Shown: piece by piece, positions 8,025 through 16,522 of the stretch
How the letters are laid out: the number at the start of each line of letters is the position of its first letter
Numbering within the stretch: the stretch's first letter is position 1
Origin: RDXT01 sp033762375
GTDB lineage: Bacteria > Bacteroidota > Bacteroidia > J057
Length of the DNA: 64,000 nt
Assembly (NCBI GenBank): GCA_033762375.1
Contig: JANRLQ010000087.1
Span: 1-64,000, forward strand
Direction of reading: 5' to 3'
Program-made: the position numbers and the translations under genes
Notes under the pieces: generated by a model
Seen by the model: only the letters and a program-made list of their open reading frames with translations
The model's database searches: none
What the model was told of the DNA's origin: nothing

Positions 8025-11000
8025 ATGCGAAAAATTTCCGCTTTGCTGCTGTTGATGCTGGGCACAGCATCAGCCATGTGGGCCCAGTCCTACGTGGTGC
8101 AGTACTTCCCTAACGCTGGCAACCCCGGCGGGGTCAACACCGAAGGTGATGCCCCGGGACTGAATGCCTGGACCAACCTCATCACAGGCCCCAGGTCTGC
8201 CAACCAGTGGTCACCTGTCCTGGCGATCCCGTTTCCCTTCAGCTTCTACGGCCAGCCGGTGACCCACCTGCGCGCCAGCCAAAACTGTGTAATCAGCTTT
8301 GACACCACCGCCGCTGCCGTACTGCCTGGTGACAATGCCAACCTGCCCACCGCAGGCCTGCCGAACATGTCTATCGCGGGCTTCTGGGATGCATTTACCA
8401 GTGCTGCACCCACGGGTACTGGTGACGATGTCCGCTGGAAAGTCCTGGGCACTGCCCCCAACCGCCAGCTCTGGATCAAGTGGTATTCATTTGAGTATGG
8501 AAGTCCTTTTGTATCATTTGCCTACAACTCCATCGTACTTGAGGAAACCTCCAACAAAATTTATGTAGTAGATCAGTATAGCTCCACCACTCCCGCCCTG
8601 ACGGCTACTGTAGGGGTACAGCTTGATGCTACTACTGCCACCCAGTTTGGAACAGGCTCTGTAGCACAGGGGGGTAATGGTACCGCTACGACAGATAATG
8701 ATTATTATGAGTTTACGCTAGCTACGGTTGACCCTAATGTCTCTCTGGCAAGCATTCTCCCGTTCAGCCAGGTAGCCCTTAATGGTTGTGCCTCTGCCAC
8801 TGAGCCGGTAGCTATCACGGTCACCAACCTGAGTGCGACCCCTGCTACCGGGGTGCAGGCTTATTTTTCTGTGGACGGAGGAGCTCCCCAAGGCCCCGAG
8901 ACCATACCCGGCACACTGGCTACCGGTCAGACGGTAAGTTATACCTTCGGTGCTACGGCTAACCTGGCAGCTCCGGGTGCCCATACCGTAACCGCGTGGG
9001 TATCACAGCCAGGGGATATCAACCTCCTGAATGACACCCTGGATGCCTCACTGACTACCATCGCCTCGCAAACGGTACCGCTACCGACCCTGTCCTTTAC
9101 CGGATTTTCAGGTGGAAACCTGAGCACCTTGTACCCCGGGTGGCGTGAGGGAGAAGGACTTACGGTTCCTACCGGGACGACTTCCGGCTGGACCAGCAAA
9201 ACCTTCGCCAATAACGCAGCTTCTCCCAACGGTACAGCTATGAGTTTCAACCTGTACAACCTGGGAGATAATGACTGGTTTGTAGCGCCTAAGCTTACCG
9301 CTACTTCCAATACAGTGGTGATGTACGATCTGGCCCTGACCAACTACAACCTCACCACGAGCGGGTTCCTGGGCTCTGACGACGTCGTAGAAATCCGTGT
9401 TTCTGCTGACTGCGGCATTTCTTATACCACGGTCTTCACGTATAACAGCAGCTCTGTCATCAGCAATACAGGCGAGCGTGATACCGTCAGCCTGGCTGCC
9501 TATGCCGGACAAGAAATCATTGTAGGCTTTTTTGCCTCTGAAGGCCTGATTGACGACGCACCGGATGTGGACTTCTTTATAGACAACCTGGCGTTCGTCA
9601 ACCTCTCTCCCCTGCCTAACGTAGCGATGAGCAGCATTACGCTGAGCCAGTCTGCCCTGAATGGGTGCGGTTCTGCCGCTGAGACGGTCAGCATTGGGTT
9701 TGCGAACCTGAGCATAACCCCTGCATCCGGGGTAGCTGCGTATTTTTCTGTGGACGGTGGTACACCCGTAGGACCAGAGGCGATCCCAGCTACGATTGGA
9801 GCAGGACAATCTTCTTCTTATACCTTCACGGGTACCGCTAACCTTTCTGGCGCGGGCTTGCACACGATTGAAGCATGGCTTGTACAGGCCGGAGATACCG
9901 AACCCCTGAACGATACCCTTGCGACAAACGTTACCACCGTCCAGGCTTTGACCCTGCCGTATCCTACGCTGGACTTTACCGGCTACAATGGTGCTAACCT
10001 CTCTGCCCTGTATCCAGGATGGTTTGAGGCACAAGGGGTAACAGCTCCCAGCGGTACAACCGGTGACTGGGCCAACAAGGTATTTGCCAATAACGCTGCC
10101 TCTCCGAATGGCACAGCGATTAACTTCAACCTCTACAATACCGGTGACTTTGACTGGTTTGTAGGCCCCCGGTTTGTCGCTACTGCTCAGTCATTTGTCA
10201 AGTACGATCTGGCCATGACTACCTGGAACGGAACAGCTTCTGGTTTCCTTGGCTCAGATGACGTAGTCCAACTGATGGTATCCACCGACTGCGGCGTTAC
10301 CTATACCCCCCTGCTCACCTACAACAACACCTCTGTCATCAGCAATACAGGTCAGCAGGAGTCCATCAGCCTGAGTGCCTATGCAGGCCAGGAAATCGCT
10401 ATTGCTTTTTATGCCTCTGAAGGCACGATAGACGATGCACCTGACATGGACGTCTTTATTGACAACATCAACCTGATCAATGTATTCGCCAATGATGCAG
10501 GTGCTGCCGGATTTGTAGGCATCACCAATGAAGCCTGTGGCGATAGCACCACGATGGGGCAGATAATTGTGACAGGTTTTGGTACCGCCGCCCAGACCAA
10601 CGTACCCGTCCAGGTCATCGTGACAGGTCCTGCCAGCGCTGATACCTTCAACCTCGTAGCACCCGCTCTGGCAGCCGGTCAGTCTGATACGCTGATGTTC
10701 GGGCCGTTTAATACCTATGCAGGTGGCGTATTTACCGTTTCTGGTGCTACCCAACTGGCAGGTGACCAGCAGACCCCTAACGATACCAAGTCAGCTACCT
10801 ACAACTTCCGTACAAGTCTGCCACCCGTGACTACCTCTCCCGTGCAGGCTTGTGTAGGTCTCCCGACCTTGCTGGCCGTGACGCCAGAGCCGCTGACCCT
10901 CTTTGACTGGTATGATGCTCCTACAGGGGGTACCCTGATCGGCACAGGTGCCAGCATATCCGTGACTCCTACAGCCAACACGACGTATTATGTCGAAGCT

Positions 11001-12644
11001 GTACCGTCAACCTTTAAAGTAGGCCCCACCACCAATACCTTCGGAACAGGTGCTCAATACACCTTCTTTGGCGACGGTATCACCTTCAACGTGCTGGACA
11101 ACATCATCCTGGAAAGCGTAAAGGTATATCCTGTAGGTGCTGGCGTGATTACCATCAATGCTGTCGGTACGACCAATGCTACCCAAAGCTTCACCTTCGG
11201 GGGTACGGTCGCGGATACCGTCCTGACCCTGAACTTCTCCCTGGCACCTGGCTCCTACGAGCTGAATGCTACCGGCAGTACGGTAGCCTCCATGTACCGC
11301 AACAATGGCAGTGCCGTATTCCCCTATTCGGTACCTAACGTGGTCTCCCTCACAGGTACGATCAACGGTCTGGGTAGCAGCGGTTTCTACTATTTCTTCT
11401 ATGACTGGTCTGTCAAAGGCCAGGGCTGTCCCCGTGACCGGGGTGCTGTGGATGTGATCGTAAATCCACTGCCTGTCGCGGCCTTCACAGCCAACACCAG
11501 CGAGCTGACCACAACCCTCAGCAGCAGCGCAGTCGCTGACTCTGTCCTGTACCTGTATGGTGATGGTACCTTCGGTACGGACTCTGTCCATACCTACGCC
11601 ACTGCCGGGGTTTATACGGTGTGCCAGCTTGCCTACTCTGCTACCTGCGGGGTTGATACAGCCTGCACGGTAGTAGCTGCCATCTGTAATACCCCTGTGG
11701 CCGGATTTACCTCCAGCGGTACAGAGTTTACTTTCAGCTTCAACAGCACCGCTACCAATGCTGAGTCTGTGAGCTATGACTTTGGTGACGGTACGACCAG
11801 CACGGATCCTAACCCGACCCATGTGTATGCTGCCGCCGGTACCTACACGGTATGTCAGATTGCGTACCGCTTCTGCGGCAACGACACCTCCTGCGTGACG
11901 GTGGATGCGATCTGTAATACGCCGGTAGCAGGCTTCACGGCTGCTACCAATGAACTGGTGGTCACGCTGACCAGCACGGCTACCAATGCCGAGACGACCA
12001 GCTATACCTACGGCGACGGCACCTCCGGCACGGATGCTACACATACCTATGCCCTGCCCGGCACCTATGAGGTATGCCAGATCGTGACCCGATTCTGCGG
12101 TTCTGATACCTTCTGCCAGAACGTAACGGTAACCTGCGCCCCGGCTTCCGCTGAGTTTAGCTTTGTGGTGGATTCCTCCACTGTGGTGACCTTCACCAGC
12201 GGAGCCACCAATGCTGACTCTATCCGGTTTGTGTATGGCACGACGGCCTTCAGCACGTCTTCTCCCTGGACGTATGACTTTGGTGCCTCCGGAACGTATG
12301 ACGTAAGCATGATCGCCTATAGCAAATGTGGTAACGATACCAATATCGTACGGGTTTCCGTTATCCGTACGGGTATCAATGACCTGCTCGACGAGTCCAG
12401 CCTCGTGCTGTTCCCGAACCCGACTGAGCGTGATGTGACCCTGGGCTTTACGCTGCGCAAGGCGGCTGATCTCCATGTGAGCATCGTGGACATGCGGGGC
12501 CGTGCCGTGTTCAGCCAGGATTATGACCGGGTAGCCGGTGCCTTCCAGACCGATATCTCCCTGCCTGGCCTGGCCAAAGGTGTTTCCCTCGTACAAATCC
12601 GCGTGGATGATGCCCTCGTAATCCGCAAGCTGCGGGTAGAATAA
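8025..12644 (+). CDS. Large T9SS-exported repeat protein (CARDB-like, PKD-like, Por sorting domain)
   Basis: A 1539-residue surface or secreted protein. A signal peptide (about 1-21, ending AMWAQ) is followed by a head domain and then two tandem modules of about 290 residues. Each module is a CARDB-like domain (Q-ALNGC ... TLATG/IGAGQ) plus a jelly-roll-like domain with SDDVV, DDAPD and FFIDN/VFIDN signatures. The modules are followed by an Ig-like segment (YDAPTGG ... TYYVEAV) and four PKD-like repeats from about residue 1150, each with YGDGT- or FGDGT-type cores. The last 85 or so residues (LFPNPTERDVTL ... KLRVE) form a type A T9SS sorting domain. It is probably a surface adhesin or structural protein; no catalytic domain is visible. 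Terminators bound it on both sides. Confidence 0.85.
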   Translation: MRKISALLLLMLGTASAMWAQSYVVQYFPNAGNPGGVNTEGDAPGLNAWTNLITGPRSANQWSPVLAIPFPFSFYGQPVTHLRASQNCVISFDTTAAAVLPGDNANLPTAGLPNMSIAGFWDAFTSAAPTGTGDDVRWKVLGTAPNRQLWIKWYSFEYGSPFVSFAYNSIVLEETSNKIYVVDQYSSTTPALTATVGVQLDATTATQFGTGSVAQGGNGTATTDNDYYEFTLATVDPNVSLASILPFSQVALNGCASATEPVAITVTNLSATPATGVQAYFSVDGGAPQGPETIPGTLATGQTVSYTFGATANLAAPGAHTVTAWVSQPGDINLLNDTLDASLTTIASQTVPLPTLSFTGFSGGNLSTLYPGWREGEGLTVPTGTTSGWTSKTFANNAASPNGTAMSFNLYNLGDNDWFVAPKLTATSNTVVMYDLALTNYNLTTSGFLGSDDVVEIRVSADCGISYTTVFTYNSSSVISNTGERDTVSLAAYAGQEIIVGFFASEGLIDDAPDVDFFIDNLAFVNLSPLPNVAMSSITLSQSALNGCGSAAETVSIGFANLSITPASGVAAYFSVDGGTPVGPEAIPATIGAGQSSSYTFTGTANLSGAGLHTIEAWLVQAGDTEPLNDTLATNVTTVQALTLPYPTLDFTGYNGANLSALYPGWFEAQGVTAPSGTTGDWANKVFANNAASPNGTAINFNLYNTGDFDWFVGPRFVATAQSFVKYDLAMTTWNGTASGFLGSDDVVQLMVSTDCGVTYTPLLTYNNTSVISNTGQQESISLSAYAGQEIAIAFYASEGTIDDAPDMDVFIDNINLINVFANDAGAAGFVGITNEACGDSTTMGQIIVTGFGTAAQTNVPVQVIVTGPASADTFNLVAPALAAGQSDTLMFGPFNTYAGGVFTVSGATQLAGDQQTPNDTKSATYNFRTSLPPVTTSPVQACVGLPTLLAVTPEPLTLFDWYDAPTGGTLIGTGASISVTPTANTTYYVEAVPSTFKVGPTTNTFGTGAQYTFFGDGITFNVLDNIILESVKVYPVGAGVITINAVGTTNATQSFTFGGTVADTVLTLNFSLAPGSYELNATGSTVASMYRNNGSAVFPYSVPNVVSLTGTINGLGSSGFYYFFYDWSVKGQGCPRDRGAVDVIVNPLPVAAFTANTSELTTTLSSSAVADSVLYLYGDGTFGTDSVHTYATAGVYTVCQLAYSATCGVDTACTVVAAICNTPVAGFTSSGTEFTFSFNSTATNAESVSYDFGDGTTSTDPNPTHVYAAAGTYTVCQIAYRFCGNDTSCVTVDAICNTPVAGFTAATNELVVTLTSTATNAETTSYTYGDGTSGTDATHTYALPGTYEVCQIVTRFCGSDTFCQNVTVTCAPASAEFSFVVDSSTVVTFTSGATNADSIRFVYGTTAFSTSSPWTYDFGASGTYDVSMIAYSKCGNDTNIVRVSVIRTGINDLLDESSLVLFPNPTERDVTLGFTLRKAADLHVSIVDMRGRAVFSQDYDRVAGAFQTDISLPGLAKGVSLVQIRVDDALVIRKLRVE
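8749..10485 (+). repeat. Tandem duplication of about 880 bp inside the T9SS repeat protein
   Basis: Two in-frame copies of the CARDB-like plus jelly-roll module lie one after the other, roughly 8749-9610 and 9631-10485. Shared stretches include the segments coding for FANNAASPNGTA, SGFLGSDDVV and the SVISNTG region. The copies have diverged, so the duplication is not recent. Confidence 0.75.
11479..12350 (+). repeat. Four tandem PKD-like repeats
   Basis: Units begin near 11479, 11698, 11932 and 12148. Each codes for about 72-78 residues starting with a [VA]-A-x-F-T/S pattern, with a central YGDGT or FGDGT turn, a THTY-like strand and a Cys-rich end (the -VCQ- and -CG-DT- pattern). They are typical spacer domains of Bacteroidota surface proteins. 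Confidence 0.7.
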
Positions 12645-12683
12645 GGGCGAGCCAGCCGGTGGATGCCGGCTTTCCGTAAGCAA

Positions 12684-12710
12684 GGCGGGCCGGATGGCCC
12701 GCCTTTTTTT
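12684..12710 (+). terminator. Intrinsic terminator after the T9SS repeat protein
   Basis: GGCGGGCC, a GGAT loop, GGCCCGCC, then seven T residues; an 8-bp perfect GC-rich stem. Confidence 0.9.
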
Positions 12711-12782
12711 GTGGGACCGAATGATGGTTTTTTTGCCGGAAAAAGGCTGTATCTTGACCGTGGTTCCGTTATGGTCATCCTT

Positions 12783-13487
12783 ATGAAGTGCCTGATCGCA
12801 GATGATGAATACCCCGCCCGGCAACTGCTGGAGGCGTATCTGGCCCGAATCCCGGGCATGGAAGTGGCAGGTACTTGTGCCAATGCCATGCAGGTGCTGG
12901 CGGCCCTGCAGGCTCAGCCGGTGGACCTGCTCCTGCTCGATATCCAGATGCCGGACCTGACTGGCCTGGAACTGCTCCGTACCCTGGCCACCCGCCCGCA
13001 GGTGATCCTGGTGACGGCCTATGCCGATCACGCGGTCACGGGATTTGAGCTGGAGGTAACGGACTATCTGGTCAAGCCGGTTTCATTTGAGCGGTTTGTG
13101 CAGGCGGTCAACCGGGCACAGGCGCGGATGCCTGCGGCAGCCCCGCTGCCAACCCCCCCCGTTCCGCCGCCGACTGCGGACCATTTTTTTGTAAAGGTGG
13201 ATTACAAACTGGTCAAAATCCGGTTTGAAGACATCCTGTTTGTAGAAGGCATGCGGGAGTACGTTAATATCCAGACGGCAGCCCGGCGGCATATTGTCTA
13301 TCAGTCCATGAAAAACATGGAAGAGTTATTGCCCGCAGACCGGTTTGCACGCACACACAAGTCTTTTATCGTAGCCCTGGACAAAATAGACAGTCTCTAC
13401 GGAAATATCGTCGAGGTCCGGGGCCGGGAGGTCCCGATCGGCAAAAGTTATAAAGAAACCTTCATGCAGCGCATCCAAACCCTCTGA
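12783..13487 (+). CDS. LytTR-family response regulator
   Basis: A 234-residue DNA-binding regulator. Receiver domain: acidic pair in IADDE (7-9), phospho-acceptor Asp53 in LLLDIQMPDLTG, and the conserved lysine in DYLVKPVSFERF. A proline/alanine-rich linker (about 118-132) leads to a LytTR domain from about residue 135, with ILFVEGMREYVNI, RTHKSFIVAL and IGKSY. ATG 12771, four codons upstream, is an alternative start. No partner kinase is adjacent; such kinases are usually membrane 5TMR or propeller types encoded nearby. The methyltransferase gene follows after only 5 bp, so the two are probably cotranscribed. Confidence 0.9.
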   Translation: MKCLIADDEYPARQLLEAYLARIPGMEVAGTCANAMQVLAALQAQPVDLLLLDIQMPDLTGLELLRTLATRPQVILVTAYADHAVTGFELEVTDYLVKPVSFERFVQAVNRAQARMPAAAPLPTPPVPPPTADHFFVKVDYKLVKIRFEDILFVEGMREYVNIQTAARRHIVYQSMKNMEELLPADRFARTHKSFIVALDKIDSLYGNIVEVRGREVPIGKSYKETFMQRIQTL

Positions 13488-13492
13488 CACGT

Positions 13493-14212
13493 ATGCCCCT
13501 GATCACCGACCCCCACCATGACCCGCTGGGACAGGCCCTGCTCGACTACTGGCAAGGCAACCAGGCAGCCGCGGTAACCGTCCACGCTGACCTGGCCCTG
13601 CATGACGACCTCCCGGCGGCGTATTTTTTCCGGAGCTGGGAGGAGATGCCTGCCTGGGAGCAGGCAGCTCTCGACCATTGCCAGGGACAGGTACTGGATG
13701 TCGGGGCCGGGGCCGGATGCCATAGCCTTGTGTTGCAGGCGCGGGGCCATGCGGTGACAGCCCTTGATATTTCGCCGGGGGCCGTGACGGTCATGACCGC
13801 CCAGGGGATACAGGCGGTCCACGCTGACATTATGACTTGGGATGGCCCGCCCGCAGATACCATTTTGTTTATGATGAACGGTATCGGGCTGGCTGGCACC
13901 CTGCGCCAGCTCCAACACCTGCTCCAGCACCTGCGCACCCTGCTCATGCCCGGGGGGCAGATCTTGCTTGACTCGTCAGACGTAGCTTACCTCTACACCC
14001 ATAGCGGGTTGCCCCTGCCGCCGGAGACGGAGGGATATTATGGAGAGGTGACCTACCATATGGCCTACGGAGAGATTATCGGTGCCCCCTTTGGCTGGGT
14101 GTATGTGGACATCGGCCAACTGGCACGCATCGCCCGCCTGGCAGGGTATGGATGTGAGGTCATCACCACCGGCCCCCATTTTGAGTACACCGCCCGGCTG
14201 GTACGGATGTGA
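13493..14212 (+). CDS. Class I SAM-dependent methyltransferase
   Basis: 239 residues. Motif I is VLDVGAGAGC (67-76), followed by an acidic strand end in ALDIS and a MPGGQILLDSSD-like motif near residue 155. The substrate is not evident. The N-terminal 55 residues (DPLGQALLDYWQGN ... YFFRSWEEMP) resemble other small Bacteroidota methyltransferases of unknown role. The gene sits 5 bp after the LytTR regulator. Its stop codon directly abuts the first degraded palindrome of the REP-like locus. Confidence 0.8.
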   Translation: MPLITDPHHDPLGQALLDYWQGNQAAAVTVHADLALHDDLPAAYFFRSWEEMPAWEQAALDHCQGQVLDVGAGAGCHSLVLQARGHAVTALDISPGAVTVMTAQGIQAVHADIMTWDGPPADTILFMMNGIGLAGTLRQLQHLLQHLRTLLMPGGQILLDSSDVAYLYTHSGLPLPPETEGYYGEVTYHMAYGEIIGAPFGWVYVDIGQLARIARLAGYGCEVITTGPHFEYTARLVRM

Positions 14213-14215
14213 GGT

Positions 14216-14380
14216 TGGCCTTCGGGATTGGCGCAAGGCTGATACATGCCATGCCGCAGGCTTCTTAGTCCCGAAGGGGTGAGACGCAGCAATGCCACCC
14301 CTTCGGGGTTTTTTCACAGGGATCATAGAACGCTTTTCTATAATCTTGCCATCCCTTCGGGATTGGTGCAAGGGTGATAC
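14216..14380. repeat. Left REP-like block
   Basis: A degraded unit next to the 3' end of the transposase gene. It contains a decayed second-type arm (about 14216-14230), a B-type loop, a TCCCGAAGGGGTG arm (about 14269-14281), a first-type arm (14296-14310) and a second-type arm (14349-14364). It has the short layout, without the 54 bp present in full units, and fades out into unique sequence near 14380. Confidence 0.8.
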
Positions 14381-14464
14381 AATACCCCCAAAGAGTGGTA
14401 AGACTATAGCTTCTGAAAAATCCATAATAATCTCGTACCTACCTACCGCAGGAGGTGAATGAGT

Positions 14465-14926
14465 TTATTCAATCCATTCGAACAGATATTTTTCATCATA
14501 TTCAATTTCAAACTTCTGAAGGAACCCGAGGTATTCTTCCTGAAATGTCTTCCTGGCATGATGTATTTCCTGATCTGCTATGTATTGATACACTTGCTCA
14601 ATCTGCGAATGAGCATACGAAAAAACACCATATCCTTCCTGCCAGGCAAATCTACCCTTCACAAGATGTTGTTCATTAATAAATTTAGATGAATTGTTCT
14701 TAATATCCCTTACCAGGTCTGATATGCTTAATGATGGCTTTAATCCTACAAACACATGGACATGGTCTGAGACGCCATTTACAATAATGGGTTTTTGGTT
14801 TTTACCTTTGATGATACCCGCCATATACTTGAATACATCATCCCGCCATGGCTTCTGGAGTAGATTCTCGCGGCCCTTGACGGCAAAAATGTATTGGATA
14901 TAAATCTGTGAAAATGTTCCTGCCAT
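14465..14926 (-). CDS. IS200-like / REP-associated tyrosine transposase (RAYT)
   Basis: A 153-residue HUH single-strand nuclease/transposase. The metal-binding HUH motif is HVH at 55-57 (in VSDHVHVFVGL). The catalytic tyrosine is most likely Tyr115 in YQYIADQ, with Gln119 in the Y-x3-Q position. Typical IS200 segments are seen: SISDLVRDIKNNSSKFIN and WQEGYGVFSYAHS. The start ATG at 14926 gives MAGTFSQIYIQYIFAVKGR, a normal N-terminus for the family. The frame is intact. Because the gene is single-copy here and is bordered by palindromes rather than by clean IS ends, I read it as a RAYT rather than an autonomous IS200, though other IS200 subtypes cannot be excluded. Confidence 0.88.
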   Translation of the reverse strand: MAGTFSQIYIQYIFAVKGRENLLQKPWRDDVFKYMAGIIKGKNQKPIIVNGVSDHVHVFVGLKPSLSISDLVRDIKNNSSKFINEQHLVKGRFAWQEGYGVFSYAHSQIEQVYQYIADQEIHHARKTFQEEYLGFLQKFEIEYDEKYLFEWIE

Positions 14927-15001
14927 GAGGTTTTGGTTTAATAGGTTACATCAAAGATGAAGATAGTAAAATCTGGCATAGAGAAAACACAATACCAATG
15001 C

Positions 15002-15189
15002 CACCCCTTCGGGGTTTTGCACGGGGATCATAGAATGCTTTTCTATAATCCTGCCATCCCTTCGGGATTGGTGCAAGGGTGGTACATGCCGCGCCGCAGG
15101 CCTTTTAATCCCGAAGGGATGGTAGGAGGATAGCACCAAAACGATCTTACATAAGTACCTAACCCCGAAGGGGTGACACACAACATTGC
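15002..15189. repeat. REP unit 1 (188 bp, loop type A)
   Basis: Order of elements: first-type arm 15002-15016, second-type arm 15054-15069, a loop with GGTGGTACATGCCGCGCCGC (type A), second-type complement 15107-15122, and first-type complement 15161-15175. The second-type arms can pair over about 16 bp without mismatch. Confidence 0.88.
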
Positions 15190-15323
15190 CACCCCTTCGG
15201 GGTTTTGCACAGGGATCATAGAATGCTTTTCTATAATCTTGCCATCCCTTCGGGATTGGTGCAAGGCCGATACATACCATGCCGCAGGCTTCTTAATCCC
15301 GAAGGGGTGACACACAACATTGC
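15190..15323. repeat. REP unit 2 (134 bp, loop type B, 54 bp shorter)
   Basis: First-type arm 15190-15204, second-type arm 15242-15257, a loop with GCCGATACATACCATGCCGC (type B), then one hybrid complement arm at 15295-15309. That arm starts like the second type (AATCCCGAAGG) and ends like the first (GGGGTG). The missing 54 bp equals the spacing between the two complement arms in unit 1 (15107 and 15161). Confidence 0.88.
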
Positions 15324-15511
15324 CACCCCTTCGGGGTTTTGCACGGGGATCATAGAATGCTTTTCTATAATCCTGCCATCCCTTCGGGATTGGTGCAAGG
15401 GTGGTACATGCCGCGCCGCAGGCTTTTTACTCCCGAAGGGATGGTAGGATTATAGCACCAAAACGATCTTATGTAAGTACCTAACCCTGAAGGGGTGACA
15501 CACAACAATGC
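15324..15511. repeat. REP unit 3 (188 bp, loop type A)
   Basis: First-type arm 15324-15338, second-type arm 15376-15391, type A loop, complement arms 15429-15444 and 15483-15497 (the last has one T substitution). Pairing of the second type extends outward: 15365-15391 and 15429-15455 are 27-base arms with only one mismatch and one G-T pair. Confidence 0.88.
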
Positions 15512-15699
15512 CATCCCTTCGGGGTTTTCCACGGGGATCGTAGAACGCTTTTCTATAATCTTGCCATCCCTTCGGGATTGGTATAAGGCCGATACATACC
15601 ATGCCGCAGGCTTTTTAATCCCGAAGGGATGGTAGGATTATAGCACCAAAACGCTCTTATGTAAGTACCTAACCCCGAAGGGGTGACACACAACAATGC
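15512..15699. repeat. REP unit 4 (188 bp, loop type B)
   Basis: First-type arm (variant, starting CATCCC) 15512-15526, second-type arm 15564-15579, type B loop, complement arms 15617-15632 and 15671-15685. The extended 27-base arms are 15553-15579 and 15617-15643; their only two differences would be G-U pairs in a plus-strand RNA. A decayed tail of a fifth unit runs from 15700 to 15757. Confidence 0.88.
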
Positions 15700-15758
15700 C
15701 ATCCCTTCAGGATTGGCGCCATGCCATACCGCAGGCTTCTCAGTCCCGAAGGGGATGC

Positions 15759-16256
15759 TCAGCGGCGTCCCGTGATGCCAGGGTCGGGCATAACAACCCG
15801 CTTGGTGGCATCATCTACCACCAGGGCGATCCATGCACCGGGCTCTTTGATCCAGTTCTGCACGGGCTGGAGCAACAGCGCATCATGCGGATAGCGGGGT
15901 TTGGGCAAGGCAGTAACATGGACCAACACCAGCCAGGCCGGCGCACCATAGTTGGTCACCCGTGCCGTTTTGCTCATCAGGTCCTGAATCTCAAAGTTGC
16001 CGAGCCGGGTCTCGCGGACTGCCGCTGTGCGGGGCGATTTGACCCAGAGCAGCGAATCATCAATCCACTTGCCCAGGGAGGTCTGGGGGCCGAGCGTAGC
16101 CTGAAAGGCAGCCCGGTCGCCCTGCTGCAAGGCACCCAGGTGGCGCTTGACCACGGCCTGAACAGCAGGCGCAGTTTCAGCAAAGGCAGGTCCCTGCGCG
16201 AAGCCCGGAATGGCTGCCAGCAACAGGAGGAGGAAGGAGGTTAGTGAGCGGCGCAT
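15759..16256 (-). CDS. Secreted hypothetical protein
   Basis: 165 residues with a Sec signal peptide (RRSLTSFLLLLLAAIPGFAQ, cleavage near residue 21). The mature part has a helical stretch (VKRHLGALQQGDRAAFQATLG), similar in style to NTF2-like or SnoaL-like folds, and ends in strands (WLVLVHVTAL, AWIALVVDD). I do not recognise the family. The stop codon lies one base from the last decayed palindrome of the REP array, so the array has grown right up to the coding end. Confidence 0.65.
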   Translation of the reverse strand: MRRSLTSFLLLLLAAIPGFAQGPAFAETAPAVQAVVKRHLGALQQGDRAAFQATLGPQTSLGKWIDDSLLWVKSPRTAAVRETRLGNFEIQDLMSKTARVTNYGAPAWLVLVHVTALPKPRYPHDALLLQPVQNWIKEPGAWIALVVDDATKRVVMPDPGITGRR

Positions 16257-16522
16257 AGGCGGAGTTGGGTTTAGCAGGAGGTATTACAATCATACGAAAT
16301 AATTGCGAAAAATCGTATCCCGTCCGCCCAGCAGCGATACATATTATCCCGGCAGCCACCGGCTCCCAAATCAACATTTCTCCCTATCTTCACCCCATGA
16401 TTACCGGCGAGCATATAAAGCGAAAACACCTAAACTTACATGAAATCAAGCTGTTACGCACGTCTGACAATCAGATTGCCACTCCTGCTACCAGGCTCCA
16501 TATTCCACCTACTCATTCTCCT

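Larger units (their letters stand above)
14213..15758. mobile_element. REPtron-like locus: RAYT transposase gene with palindromic repeat arrays
   Basis: The whole space between the stop codons of two convergent genes (14212 and 15759) is occupied by a single IS200-type transposase gene and copies of two related palindromes. One type is CACCCCTTCGGGGTT and its complement; the other is CCATCCCTTCGGGATT and its complement. A partial repeat lies left of the gene and an array of four units plus a tail lies on its right. This matches the known arrangement of REP-associated tyrosine transposases (RAYTs) with REP/BIME repeats. The transposase gene is clearly more AT-rich than its neighbours. Whether the repeats are mobilised is inference. 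Confidence 0.8.

Noticed and set aside
11007..13031. Minus-strand open frame of 674 codons over the T9SS repeat protein
   Set aside because: The low-complexity, GC-rich coding sequence on the other strand creates this shadow. It also crosses a terminator and the LytTR gene.
14998..15757. CRISPR array
   Set aside because: The repeats are 134-188 bp with palindromic arms and no unique spacers of constant length; no cas genes are near. They fit REP/BIME-like repeats instead.
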